The notes under the pieces: model-generated
The model's input: only the letters and a program-made list of their open reading frames with translations
Database searches by the model: none
What the model was told of the DNA's origin: nothing
In this document: positions 24,986 to 38,198 of the stretch, piece by piece
Layout of the letters: each line of letters begins with the position of its first letter
Numbering within the stretch: position 1 is the stretch's first letter
Translations under genes and position numbers: made by a program
Assembly (NCBI GenBank): GCA_017590115.1
Contig: JAGGNK010006448.1
Span: 9,162,099 to 9,226,098, forward strand
Length of the DNA: 64,000 nt
Source of the DNA: Montifringilla adamsi
Taxonomy: Eukaryota > Chordata > Aves > Passeriformes > Passeridae
Direction: 5' to 3'

Positions 24986-26727
24986 CAGCCTTGTGGCCAA
25001 ATTCATCATCATGATCACCATCATCGATTTCAGTACAATGAAAACGTGTGGCTAAGATGCCATTTTATTGTCTATTTCTTTCTTTATTAGTGATATTTTT
25101 CCCTATCTTCATGAATATTCAGATTTCATCACTCAATGAATGCTGACCTTTTTGGCCAATGAAAATCTAAAGCTATCAATGGTTTCCAGAGTAATAAAAA
25201 AACACAATAGTCACTCACATTCAAAACAAGCATTTAACCAACATTCTGAATTTGATTTTTTTTTTTGAGGCTGAAGGTAATGCAAAGAAGAAAAGTTTGT
25301 ACTGTAGAAACAGCCACCTCAATCTTGACATGTATATGCATTTCTAAAAATCATATACTGTGCAAATTCTACACCATAATAAGAGTTACCAGATAACCTT
25401 ACAATGCTGAAGTTTACCTTTCTCATCTCTTAGGGCATTATTTCCCAAAGCAATTATTAAATAGAAGTTGTGTGTTTATAAGTTTCTAAATTAATTTATC
25501 AAAGTTTAAATATGAGCACAATGTAGTAAATTTTACATAATGTCAAATTACTTTTTAAAGCAATTATTATATTATTACTTTATAATGATGCTTAAATGTT
25601 TAATTGCTAATAAAGGTAACCTAAGGAGGTATAAAACACAAGGACTTAAATTGGTTGGCTGAATACAATCACCTGCAGATATTTTTCTATATTTGCTCCC
25701 TACTAAATCAGGAAACACATTTAAATCAAAATTCCAGTAAAACCAGCAAATCCTCCTTTACAATTTAGGGAACTTTTTATTTTCAGCAGTGAAACATACC
25801 ACCCAATCTGATATTGGTTTTGAAAGCATATTTTATTGATATGGTTTATTGTTACATATAGACAAACCACACTCTTCCTCTGGCAATACACCTACATTAC
25901 TCTCTGCAAATAGAGAAAATTGACTAAAAGGAAAGGTATTCAGTAATCCAGGCACAAAAGCCAGTACCAAGCAGTAATTGGAAATTACGTGTTTGCTTGG
26001 AAACTGCTGAGAATACTGCTTTGTTTCAACTGAAGAGAAAAATAAAGTATGCAGTAAAATAGCAAAATCTTTTTCTTCTTATGTGTGATTGATCTCAGTT
26101 CAAAGAAGCAGCATCAGAGAACACTAGATACAGTACTTCAGACTCAAAAATCTCTCCCACAAATATTAGAAGACATCCAAAGATTAGCTAGATAACATTA
26201 GACAATTCAGATGGAGTTATTAGGTTATGGGTCCATAGATTTAAACTCAGATTAACAGTAATGAAATATGCCTACTAAGAATAATGGCCCTTTCAGAAAA
26301 GAGTACATCTAATCAACTGTGTTATGCACCATTGAGTTTTTGTTCAAGGGGCTTGCTGTTTAATAGCTGTTTGGTGGCATTTGGAACTGGATGCAGTTAT
26401 TAAACAACGTAAAAAGCTAATTTGTTTCTTGGCAGGAGGAGTTAGCCCTTTTGCTCTCATTCAAATTCAAATAAAATGACCCACAAGTAAAATAACTGCA
26501 GAGAGGGAAGGGATACGCATGTGATAATGAAGAAACTGACAGCCTATTATTTGCAATCCTGCAGTCTTCTGTTGGAAAATTAAATTGAATAGAAGTGTAG
26601 ATTATTTTCAAGTAGTCTGAATCTGAAATAACTCCGAACAAAATATGGAGAATGGAAATAAAATCAAGAATATTTTCTGTAAAAAAGGGGTTTTTGCTTA
26701 TTTTTTCATTTGTCTAATTACTATTAG

Positions 26728-26781
26728 ACATATATATATTATTATATAGTATATATATATTATATATATTATATACTATAA
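26728..26781. repeat. TA-rich microsatellite
   Basis: It consists almost entirely of TATATA and ATTATATA units with an internal near-palindrome around TATATAGTATATATA. Low complexity and probably length-polymorphic. Confidence 0.85.
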
Positions 26782-29700
26782 TGTAGCCCATGATAGTACA
26801 TCATAAGATATTACAACAGCATAAAAGTTATAGGATGGCAAGATGTCCCTGGCCTGGCACCTTTATTCAAGAAAACCCTTCCTGAAATTAGTTTGGAATG
26901 ATATGAGAACGGTATTCATAAGAAGTATGCAACTGGTTCATTAATGAATCCTTTCAACAATTACAAGGTTAATTGTAATTTTTTACCTGGTTTCATAGGA
27001 TCAGGGATACTGTGATACCCAACACAGAGATTCAATGAAATCAATAAAATAATTAGCTTTTGCTAGAGATTCAGAAATAATGCAGTCATTCCCAGTAGCT
27101 TCTTTATAAAATAGTAACAAAAATAAAATTACTGAAGATGTCTATGAATATCTGATCTGTTATACTCAAAGGTCATCTACAAAGACAATTTAGAAAGTTA
27201 AGGTAGGCACTGCATAACTGCCACACCAAAATCACTTGTTGCATCCATTTTTGGGAAACTTGAGATTCATCTGACCAAACAGGTACAGATAAACAAGCAA
27301 ATACACATCATTCTGACATGGATGTGAGCCCACAGTGTCTATTCATTTATATTGTGTAAAAAAAAATTTAAAATACTAAGCTCAGATTTTGCTATCCATA
27401 TCCTGTTAGATGATGTCCAGACACAATCATTGAGTACATCTGATCCTGTTGTGGGCCAGATCAAAGACAGAGAGTTTAAACCGACTCTGAAAACTTTTAT
27501 ATTTGATTTTGGTTTTTGAAATGCACTAACAAAATTCATAGAATAGTAAATCTGGTTTTGTATCTGTGTATACTTAAGTAAAGTGGGTCCATCTGATCTC
27601 CCTGTTATGCCAGCCAGTTTAAAGCCCATACTGACAGGGTCAGTCTGGCTTTATTGTAGATCACCTGAGAGTACAGGCCTGAAATTGAGTGGAAGGGTTT
27701 AGGGCTCTATTGTTGTGTAAATGTGGATGGTCATAGAAGCTTCATTTCAGCTTGGAACAAATTAATCATCCAGCCACTGAGGTTTTTCCCTTGTGTCTAT
27801 GGATGTATTTGCAAACTAAATGGGGACAGATTGCTTTTGGCACCGGTATGAAATTTTCATACTGTTAAATTATTAGCATTGTCCTTGATCCTGTTTTAGC
27901 CTGTCCTAACTTGTGGTCTTGAACAAATGCTCAGGTAAGACAAACTCTGCATGTAACTGAGATTATTCTCAGTAGATAATTTGGTTATGGCCACCCTCTT
28001 TGATCAACATGGACACAAGATGTGCCCTGCAACTTATTTTTAAGGTCAGAGGACCACTTCTAATCTGGGGGTTTTTGACTAGTATAGGTATATTTTGCAT
28101 GAATAGCATAGTCCTTGGATAATTTTGGACCTTTTCAATTACTGCTCTCAAAACTACTGCTACTCTCTTGTATGGACAAGATTGTATCAATTTATACTCC
28201 ATCCTGTGTAGTCCTCTAACACTGATCCAGGAGGCGTTGGTCTATGCCTCAGCTTTCCCTTCCTGCAGACACTCCAGGCTGACATGCTTCCTCAATGATA
28301 CTTACCTGTGCCCTGGAAGAAATCCATAGCCAAGTAGCATGAAGACATTCAGGCTTGGGCTCAGAGTTAGAGGATAGCTGCAGTCTTTGTTTTACATAGC
28401 TGTCTACTCAAGCTCAGTTATCATTCTTCTACCCTGAATTATGTCATTTCAAAGGTATGGACTGCCACCTCAGTACACTTGTCAATTATTGTGATGAGTG
28501 ATGAGCACCATAAAAGACTTGAGTCAGTGATTCTTTTTCTCCGTATTTCAGGATTCATATTTTAACTTTATTTTTCCTCCAAAATTTAAACGAGCACTCA
28601 AAATATCAAGATAACACAAAATTTAATGTCTTAGAAAAATTCTATTCAACAATATCATTAATTTCCATTTTACTTTTTTTAGAATTAAGTAAAAAAAATA
28701 GTATGAGATAGGGAATGTCAACCTTGAAGGAATTGCATGGAGAAATTTCATGCATCCATTTCCTTTCGTGGGTCACACAACTGCATCTAAGACTACTATA
28801 GCATTATACATTTATTCTCATTTGCATTAATCCATATGAACCCATATGGGAAAAAAATTCCCTATGCTAACCTACTACTGTTATTAGTTTGGTTGATAGG
28901 ATTTAGAGCATATTTTCTTCCCAAGTGTTTAAATAGATGTCTCCAAATAAATTTCTGTCTGAGAGATGTGGCACAAAGGAGGTGATGGCACAAGATGACT
29001 TTTAACAATCACCAATTAAGTCCTGATAGAAAAAATGCCAGAACTGCAGAGTCACATATGTCTGAATTAATTGCTGTCAATGCCTCAGATGTTTTTTTAA
29101 TGAAAAACTAATGTTGAGGAAGCCTGTTGAGGAACAAGTGCTTATGGGATTTACAAGCAGTGTTTTAGAGGCACATATCAGAAAGCGTAGACTAGTTTGG
29201 AACAACACTTAAAGCAACCCACATATATAAGAGAAAAATAGAAGAAAAAGAACATCATAGCATCCATTCTATGGCACAGAATCTTTCCACATATAACCTA
29301 TTCTTAATTTTCTCAGTCTTATTCAGTCTTGTATAGTGCTTTGAAAAAATGTTTGGAATGTTGCAAGATGAAAGGAGTAGAATGTCAAATAGTTTACATC
29401 TTTTAATTGTACAGTTCTTATGGGAAATACAGTTTCTGTCATTGTGAAGTATTTACCTCAAGAGGTATGCATACAAGATTTCCCATACAATAAAGCATGG
29501 CATTTCTAAACATGTCACTTCCATTTCAATACAAAAGGAATTAAGCATAATTAACCTGGAGAACACTTTTCTCACATTTTCAGCAAGCTTTTCCTGAAGT
29601 ATATTTTATAATTTTCACCAGAATTTCCATCTGAGTTTCTCTTCTTTATGAAGTACTAGGAGCGAATAAGCAATTTTAGCCACCTCAGATTCTAAGGAAT

Positions 29701-30636
29701 ATGAAATTTGGTATCATTTTACACAGAAAATCTATTATTTTTTAAAACATGAAACACTTGAAAAGTAGTTTCAAATTCTTGATGGAAACAATATCAATAT
29801 GAATCCTCTATCCTCTGAATGGTTCAGAATATTTACAATAAAATAATTTATTCCTTTAATAATTTTTTCAAAATATCCAGAGACACTCTGACAGTGAATT
29901 TTGTCATTTGTCATACTGTTCTCCTCAACCTGTCCTTTGCTGTGCTACCTACCTTAATATTATTTTAGCACTGTTCTGTGAATCCACACAATATGTTAAT
30001 TAAGATGTTATCTGGGTTAGGCAGTTTTAAGATTATGATATATTTAGTAGGAATTCAATGTCAGTAAAATGCAAAAGAATTTATAATAATTTTTAACTGT
30101 CAGTTCTAATATTTTATTGTTTCTGTTTAGGGATGTTTCTGTCAAACTACGATTTCAAATGCAAGAGAATACGTTATCTGATAAAAGTCACATTAATTTT
30201 ACAAATTACTTGAAGAATAAATTTGGCATGAGATATTAATGCTGAATTCTGGGTACTTTGACCATAACTTTCCCAAAACCTCACTTCCTGGTCAAACCAT
30301 GACAGGACTTGATCAATGTTTATCCCCAGAAATGAAATAAATAAATGAGCTTTCTGAAGAACTTAATTAGAATCCACCTGTAAAGAGAGAATTTTTTTTT
30401 TCCTCTAAAACATAATATTCCAGCCTTTCATATCAGGTGGCAGCTAACAACACTCCCAGTGTAAAAATACTGGTCCTGAATCTGCTTCAGTCTAAGTTAT
30501 GTTTTCATACCAAGCACAGTCCAGTAGCAATCCTATTACAACTCTATTTTTCTTTTCTAGGTCATGCCCAAAATTAACCACAGCCATGGCATGTTAGGAT
30601 GCCGACACTGAATCCCATGAACATAGTATTTAACTG

Positions 30637-31266
30637 TCAGCTCACTGTCAGAATCATTTTGTGCTGTCCTAAAGAGCTCTCCTCAAAATAAATGTGCCAC
30701 AGAAAGGCCCACCCCTCAGCAGTGTGGGTGGAAGCAAACTTGTTGTCTCTCAGGTTTGGGCTAAGGACCAATCCCCTTATTTTTTTAGCAATATCATCAT
30801 AGCTGTAGGATTCTGCTGTCTCTGAGACGTACATAGTGTCATGGTATTTCAGTACATGTCTCCCACACCCTAAGGGAAGACTCAAAAGTATTTCTTTCAC
30901 TTGGCTTTATATCATCAGCAATTTTCATTTTATAGACAGAGTAGAAAATAGGATTTTTTTTTTCTGGTGGCAAGTTACAGCTAGAATCTAGCTGTAGAAA
31001 CAGAAGATTGAAGAAACAGAGATGTTGGAACACAGTACAAAGGCTAGGTGAACTAGGTCAAGAAGCAAAGATTTCTTTTCTTTCATCACATCTTCAGAAA
31101 TTTCCTGCTCTTTTGTGAATAAAACATCCTTTTTTTCAAAATATAAAATTATTGATATCTTCTGTTTGTTTTCCAAATCTATCTTATTAATGATTGCATT
31201 CCACAAGTATTCTCTTTTCAATTTTTCCTGAATTAAGGTGAAACTGTTAGCAAAGTAAAAGACCAT
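30637..31266 (-). other. Cluster of three overlapping minus-strand open frames, identity unknown
   Basis: Three minus-strand frames of 92, 64 and 87 codons overlap end to end (31,266-30,988, 31,033-30,839, 30,900-30,637) and cover about 630 bases. The most downstream has a balanced, protein-like composition with a stretch reading AESYSYDDIAKKIRGLVLSP. I recognise no domain, and the frames are not joined by evident splice sites. It may be a decayed coding sequence with frameshifts, an old unrecognised transposon, or chance in AT-rich DNA. I favour chance or decay. Confidence 0.2.
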
Positions 31267-34200
31267 AATTTTTTTAAAACTGTTTGAATCTTTAGTCTCA
31301 CAGTTTTGACAGTCCTGTTATCAGGATTTAAGTGATGACTGCTAGAAGCCAAAATACTTGATTTAGAATAATGTAGAATAAGTTAAAATAGAGGCCAGGA
31401 ATGCACAGAATGCTGTTATTAAATAAGTCAGCAGACTTCAAAGGCACCTAAAAAGTTGTTGCTACTGGATTTTTTTTTTCATACTGAAGACTACTTCACG
31501 CCTATTCACCAGTCTTGTGATGACATGTCATATTTTGATACTGTTCTTTTCCAAAATAATTTTGTCTTCATATCTGCTTCCCTTTTACTCCAATGAAATC
31601 ATGTTAGATATTGATTAATAAAAGCCACTAGGGAATTTAAATTGTAAACGAAGGACACATTTGTGGGAGTTTTGCCAAGACAAAATGTTAAACCATTTAA
31701 ATTTTTCAGACTTAAGGGATAAATCTAATATTGTGCTACATTTTAGGTGACTGGTCTTGTAAATAGATGCCCTATCAGTGTAATTAAACACTTTTATACT
31801 GTAGACAGAAACAATCTACTTGAGGATTTCAGTCTGTACTCATGGTGCTGAAAATTATTAAAATGCAGTAGACTAAGAGATTGGCAGGAATAAGAATAAA
31901 TCTTTGCTCAGGAATCTTTTAGAAAAGACAAAATTGCATAATTCTATGAACATAAGTAGAACAAGCATAGAAGATTAAAGGTTTTAATTTTTCTGTTGTA
32001 CTTTCTGTTGTATCTATCCTCCATTTTAAAAGATTCCTGTGAAACTCCATTGGAAAAGCCGTTAAACAGGAAAAATTAATGGCTTTCACAAACAGCATTC
32101 ACTTTTCTACATTCCTATCCATCACCCTCCTTTAAAATGGTGAAAATAAGTAAACTGTACATTTTGCAATTTTTTTGCCCTGTAAGGTGCTTTGCAACTT
32201 CTAGAAAGCTGTTTCAGGGAGCTGTCAGTCTGAGAGTGTTCTACTTTCACACAGACTGGGCAGCAAAGCTATATCCACAGAAGGAGAAGATAGTGCTAAT
32301 GTATGTAAAAGAATCTGAGAGGGACCATGGGCAAAATTCTCAGAGATTATCAAGATAATTGTGATGCTGCTACAGAAAAGTGTATTAAATATTTCCAGTT
32401 GTTTGTTGTTCTTTGTTGTTTAGTATTTAACCCTGAGCAAGTGTAGTGATAGACATGTTATGTACAGAGCATATTATTTTACTCACAGTACCTTTTCCTA
32501 TAGTAAATATATAGTATATCATACTATACTAATTTCATCTGAACTGATATTTTTGATGAAAATTTATTTGAGATTTCCTTAATATATTAGCTCATTTTGT
32601 GATTTTTCTTTTAAGGGAGAAAATTTCCTTCTTTTAGATTTAAAAACAAAATATTTTAAAACAAAATAAGAAGAACTGGTAATGTCAGAAGAACTCTGCT
32701 ATGCCTACTGAAAGAACAGAAAAAATATATATATAATGCTTTAGTCTGTCATGATGCTTCTTTCCAGACTGCTTCTTCCTACATGTAATTGAACATTATA
32801 AGCAAAACCACCTCCCTGTAGCATAGGAGTCCCAAAAAGAAAAAAAAAACATGGGGATGAAAGAATTGTCTTTATTCATATAAAGCAGTTCAAATTAATT
32901 TATTAAGAATTAATTTTGGGTTGTCCAATAACCTAATCACAATGGTCCCTCCTGATTTGTTGAGTTAGGAGTACACAAACATAGAGCAGTTTAACAGATG
33001 TCCTGGCTTTGTATAAAAGAAACTATCTACCATATATTTCTAACAGTGTCAAGAAAATCTGCAGGGAAATGTCTGGGTCATATGTTTGATGTAGCATATC
33101 AGGCAAGAACTGACCTTCTAGATAGAAATGTTCAATCCAAGAGCCTTAGCAATGTCCTTTTCATTTGCTTTACTTACTCTGTATTCAGTGTACAATAAGC
33201 ACGCTAGGGGATTGAGAGCTGATGTCTGCCTCATGTGAGAGGAGTAATAGCTCTCATTACATCTGCCACTGCAAGTGAAAATGCAGATTCAGCTGACAAA
33301 CCATCTAAATTTGGCTGAAAGATGGAAAGTAATTTGGTGAATCAGAAATTAAAACTACTACAAACTTTTGTTTGGTTAGTCCATCTTTACACAAGTACTG
33401 AGCTGAGTTCAGCAAACTACACTTTCAGAAAATCATAAAACAGCAAGTCAGACCTATATATTTTATTATGAGAAAAGTATTAAATATCTTAAAATATGTA
33501 CATAATCAAAGACAAGTTAATGTTTTTCAGAAATTTAACCTTTTTTTCTTTTTTTTAAATTGCCTTCTCCACTGTAATGTCACATAATTTTTTAAAAGCT
33601 GTTTCTAGAAGTGTAGTTTCAAAGGCCTACGTATTTCAAGTTGTCATAATCTTAAGGATCCTACTGGGAAGAGTCAGGCTGATGGACAGTCATTATAAAG
33701 ACCCTATCTCACCTTTGCAAAGAAGTAATTATATGGCTTCCAAATGCTTCCAAATGAACAAAATGGACTCAGGTGAATAAACCCCACCTTCTTTTAGAGC
33801 AATGTTATATCCATTTAAATGGAGACTACTGATTTTTCTGAGAAATCTTAAGTCTATTGGCTTTCAACTTTATATCTACAGGCTGACTATTTCATATTCG
33901 GTAATTTGTTGTCCTGCGGGAATGCTGCTTGAGGGGTTAAGGGATGACAGAGATACTTCTCTCTCTGGGTGAAATATTTCTGACTGCACATGTGGAATAT
34001 TAATATGTCTTTCATTTCTGTCAGCCCTTTTTTACACCTGACAAAGAGAATGTATTAACACAAAGCATTCCAATTTACAGATTGTATTATTTCAAATGCC
34101 AGAAGGACTAAATACATGTAAATCCTGTCTCAGGTTTCACCTGTAAGCAAAAACATCCCATCCTCCAATATGGTAAGAAAATTATCCCATCCCAGACATC

Positions 34201-36173
34201 CTGAGAAGAGAACAACTCTGAAAAGGGAGCAGCTTAAGTGACAGATGCAGCTGTGGAAAAAAATCAAATGGAAAGGCCTTAGACATGCTTGGATTTGATA
34301 GTGGTGTGTCACTATGTTTGAAAGATATTCCTATTAAAAATCAAGCTATAGCATAAGAATATGTTAGCAGTGCACAGAAATCTAAGCCTCCTAACTCTGC
34401 TTAAGTGTGGTAAGATAGGTTCAACCTATAGAAACAGCTTACTTTACTGATATACAAATTTTCAAGAGTCAAAGAATTCGGTAGCTTTTCTGTAAGGATC
34501 CTTTAAACTAGGGGGAAATGGAAAAAGCTGTAAGTTTACCTCCTGTGTAATGGGAGATGGCATTTATTTTCCAACTTATTTTCCAATTCTGCGCATATTC
34601 TTTCCTAGAAAATATAATAATAATTTTTAATCTTAACTACACAAAAAATTTAGCTCATATTTTGGAGTTTTTCTGAGTGGCCGGAAGAGTGCAGTGTTGA
34701 CAGAGCCATGGCTAGAAGACATAGGAGCACTGTGAGAGGTGGATAGTGATAGTTGCTAGTGGAGGAAGAACCTTCTGGTAGAAGAAACAATGCACATGTG
34801 GCAAAAATAAGTCCCATTAAAAGATTATCAAAACACTAAAATGTAAATGAAGGTTACTGCAGGAAGGGCAAGTCAACTAGATGGTCAATTGCTAGAGGAA
34901 AAACTATAAACCCATTATGATTATATACTAAGGATTAATTATTATTAGCACTCTTATTTATTTGTATACTTATTAGGGTTTTTTATATCCCTTGAATAAA
35001 AGCATTATTTTTTTAAACTTTAATTCATGGAAGACTTAGATATTTGAGTCCCAGAAACTTAATACAATTATCCCAGGTCTGCTTGAGCTGGTGATTTAGA
35101 AATAGGTCCTTAAATATCATTTCAGCTTTTGTTGCTGTCTGTCAATTCTTGCCAGGAGGATTACACAATCTTTTTTAGAAAAAGGATTATATCAAATTAC
35201 AAAATGAATCCAGTTATCAGATTGATAATATTATTTCTAAATTAATCCTTAGGCTCCATAGAACAAATTTGGATTTTGATAGTTCTGCTTAGCTATCAGT
35301 CCTCAGAATAAAAAAGCATTTTCTGTTCAGTGGGATTTGATACGGGAAGGTTCCAACCACATAACAGATGCAACATGAACAAAGTCACTTGCAGGTTATA
35401 GTGAATGTTGATACTGTGGTGTAAAGGTAGCCTGCCTGAAATATATGCTGATTAGTGTCAGAAAACTACCTGATTCCCAACACTGAAATTTCCTACAAAG
35501 AATTTAAAATAGGTAACAATTAAATGGAAAACGTCAATTAAAAAATAATCAATGGGTACAGATTAATAAATCTCTGCTGCTAAACACACAGAGACAGTAT
35601 TGCATACAGATGTTGAACAGGGTTCAACAATTCCTGTTGAGATGTCTTAAATGTTTGAAAAAACTCTGTTCTGAATAGTGGTCACAGAAGATGGAGTTTC
35701 AACCTAGTTGAGAGTTGATAACTTGGAACTTAAGTTAATGAGTTTTAAGATTCCAGGATTGAATGTTGAAGAATATATTGATGTTTGAAGTGAAAGGTTA
35801 CTTTCTTGTGATTGTGTAACCATAGATATTGCTGAAGTCATCAAATGCTTTTAACAATGCAGAAATACCACAAGTCTCTGTATCAAATATGGTGATTTTA
35901 AGAGGCTAGAGTAGAAATCATTGCAAAAATAAAAATTAAAGAAAAAAAAATAAAAACAGCAACAAAAACTGAGGATTAAAAACGGATTTTTAATAAGAGA
36001 TTTAATTTCTTCCTGCATTTTTTAAGGTGATGGTTTCATTCATTTCTCTCCCTGATAGTCCTTCAAAAGCTGTTTAAAAAATGAGGTCACTTTTCTCACC
36101 TTAATAATTTCCAAGAAGAAAATCTCATTATTAAAAAAGGTCTTCCCATTTCAGGTATTTTGGGTAAGAAATT

Positions 36174-36190
36174 GTATATATATATATATA
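36174..36190. repeat. Short (TA)n run
   Basis: About eight TA units, a minor microsatellite. Confidence 0.8.
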
Positions 36191-37796
36191 ATCAATAAAT
36201 AGACCCAATGGATAAGTCGGATGTAACAAAGATGTTGAAAATTGCAAAGGTAAAGGCATTAATTTCTTTCCTTGAAAGCCCTAGTTCAAAATTAATTCAA
36301 GACTCAAAATAATTTTTACAATACAAGTTAGAAAAAAAATTATAGCTGGAAAAATATAGCAGGTATATTCCAAATAAAGAGAAATTATATAGATATGGTA
36401 ATATATATATCAGTGTTAAAAGTTTTTTTATCAAAATTATATTTTGAGGGCTTAATATTTATATACTTTTATGCTTCAAAGGGATAGAATCATGTCTGCT
36501 ACATCTCTTGTAAAAATTTATCTGCAGTCCTCACATCATGGTTCACATGAAGTTTTTTTTTTTTTGGGTCTCAAAACTTTACTTAAATCTTCAGATTTCT
36601 CTTCCACTACTTTTTATCAAGCATCATTATGACTGTGATCCATGAAGCATAATAAACTTTTAATATTCCCGGAAAGGGAAATACAAAATATGAATCTAAA
36701 TTGCTAGCATGATGAATATCTATGAATATACAAACATTTAAAACTACAGTGATGTTATAGAGAAAAAGATATTTCCCTAGAGTATATGTTCAAATAAGGA
36801 AGACTGGACAAATGTGTTATCTCATAGAGAAGATAGGAATTGTGAACAGCTTTGGAATTAAATAGTTTCCCTAATCTGCAGGAACCTAATAAAGCCTCTT
36901 GATGAAACCAATTGCCAAGACAATCTCTTCTGCGCAAGTCTGTAAGAAGCAAGTTTAGACTGGAAATAAGTGAAAGGATCTTTCCTTTAGGAAGAATCCC
37001 TGCCCTTTTCATACTTCTATCCTCCTGTGCTGATTTTAGTGGGCAGCTTTTGTCTTATCATTTTCTCCAGACCTCCATGATTTAGAGGTCAAGCTGAAAC
37101 ACTTACTAAATTAATTAGTGCCATATAAAAATGTTCCAGTCATAGCGAGGAGTAGCCTACACTCACCATTTAACATAGTATTTGGGGAAAAAGGAACGAG
37201 CATCCTTTCTTTCTCTACCCCATCTCTGCTTCTTTCTTCTCATCCTTATATGCTTAATGTAGCTCTAGCTAGAAGGATTTTGTGCATATTTACCTCTCCC
37301 TGTAGATTCTTTTCATTGACACATCATCTGGAGCTACCTGACTTACTTGTTTTGTAATTCATCTAAGTAACAAGCAGTCTGGATTTCTATCAGCACACCA
37401 AGTCCAAGGTGATTTCTTATAAAACTGGGGAATAAGTTTTCAAAATTTTCTCATGTTCTCAAAAATATGCTTGATCCCACTGAAATTAAAAATAAAAATA
37501 GAAAAACTTTTAATTTAATTTGCTACAATTTGTTCACTAGATAGATTTATTTAAGGTACTATCAGAAATTATTTGCATCACTGAATTTTAAAAATCATGA
37601 CTCTGACACTTGTAACTTAAAACACTTTCACCAGTCTGAAAATTTTTGCTGCGTCAACACGTATTTTCTATTGCTACTTGTAATCTTTGGGAAGTTTTAA
37701 TTCCCTCCCCCTTTGCTGCTACCTAGCACTATATTATGCAGATACTTCATGTGATGGTTAATTCATACATCATTTCAAAGTAAAATACAATCCTAA

Positions 37797-38198
37797 ATCA
37801 TAGAGTCACAGAATATTCTGATTTGGAAGGGACCCACAAGGATTATCAAGTCCAACACCCCAAGAGTCCCACCATGTGCCTGACAGCATTGTTCAAATGC
37901 TCCTTGAGCTCTGTCAGGCTGGTGCTGTGACCATTTCCCTGGGGAGCCTATTCCAGTGCCCAGCCACCCTCTGGGTGAAGAACCTTTTTCTAATATCCGA
38001 TCTAAACCTGCTCAGACACAACTCCAGGCAATTCCCTCAGTCCTGTCACTGGTCACCAGAGAGAAGAGATCAGTGCCTGCCCCTCCTGGTCCCCTCACAA
38101 AGAGGTGGTAGGCTGCAATGAGGTCTCCCCTCAGTCTCCTCTTCACCAAGACGAAGGATCCAGCTGACCTCAGCTGCTCCTTGTATGAACTTCCGTTC
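37797..38198 (-). mobile_element. CR1 LINE, 5'-truncated, relatively well preserved
   Basis: On the + strand it starts ATCATAGAGTCACAGAATAT, then GATTTGGAAGGGACCCACAA and the subfamily marker ACCATGTGCCTGACAGCATT. The minus strand encodes the ORF2 end with DIRKRFFTQRVAGHWNRL, close to the family pattern. The copy continues through the GGTCTCCCCTCAGTCTCCTC segment to about 38,198. It resembles the 47.6 kb copy closely and has few indels, so it looks younger than the copies at 6.1 and 16.9 kb. No complete ORF is present. Confidence 0.95.

Larger units (their letters stand above)
24986..37796. other. Nearly 13 kb of AT-rich DNA with no recognised gene or transposon
   Basis: This is the longest interval without a recognised interspersed element. 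It contains TA microsatellites (26,728-26,781 and 36,174-36,190), a 13-T run at 36,553-36,565 and scattered A/T homopolymers. A cluster of overlapping minus-strand open frames at 30,637-31,266 is listed separately. A 96-codon minus-strand frame at 27,339-27,629 has no recognisable domain. The interval could hold unique conserved noncoding DNA, which cannot be judged from one sequence. Confidence 0.55.
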
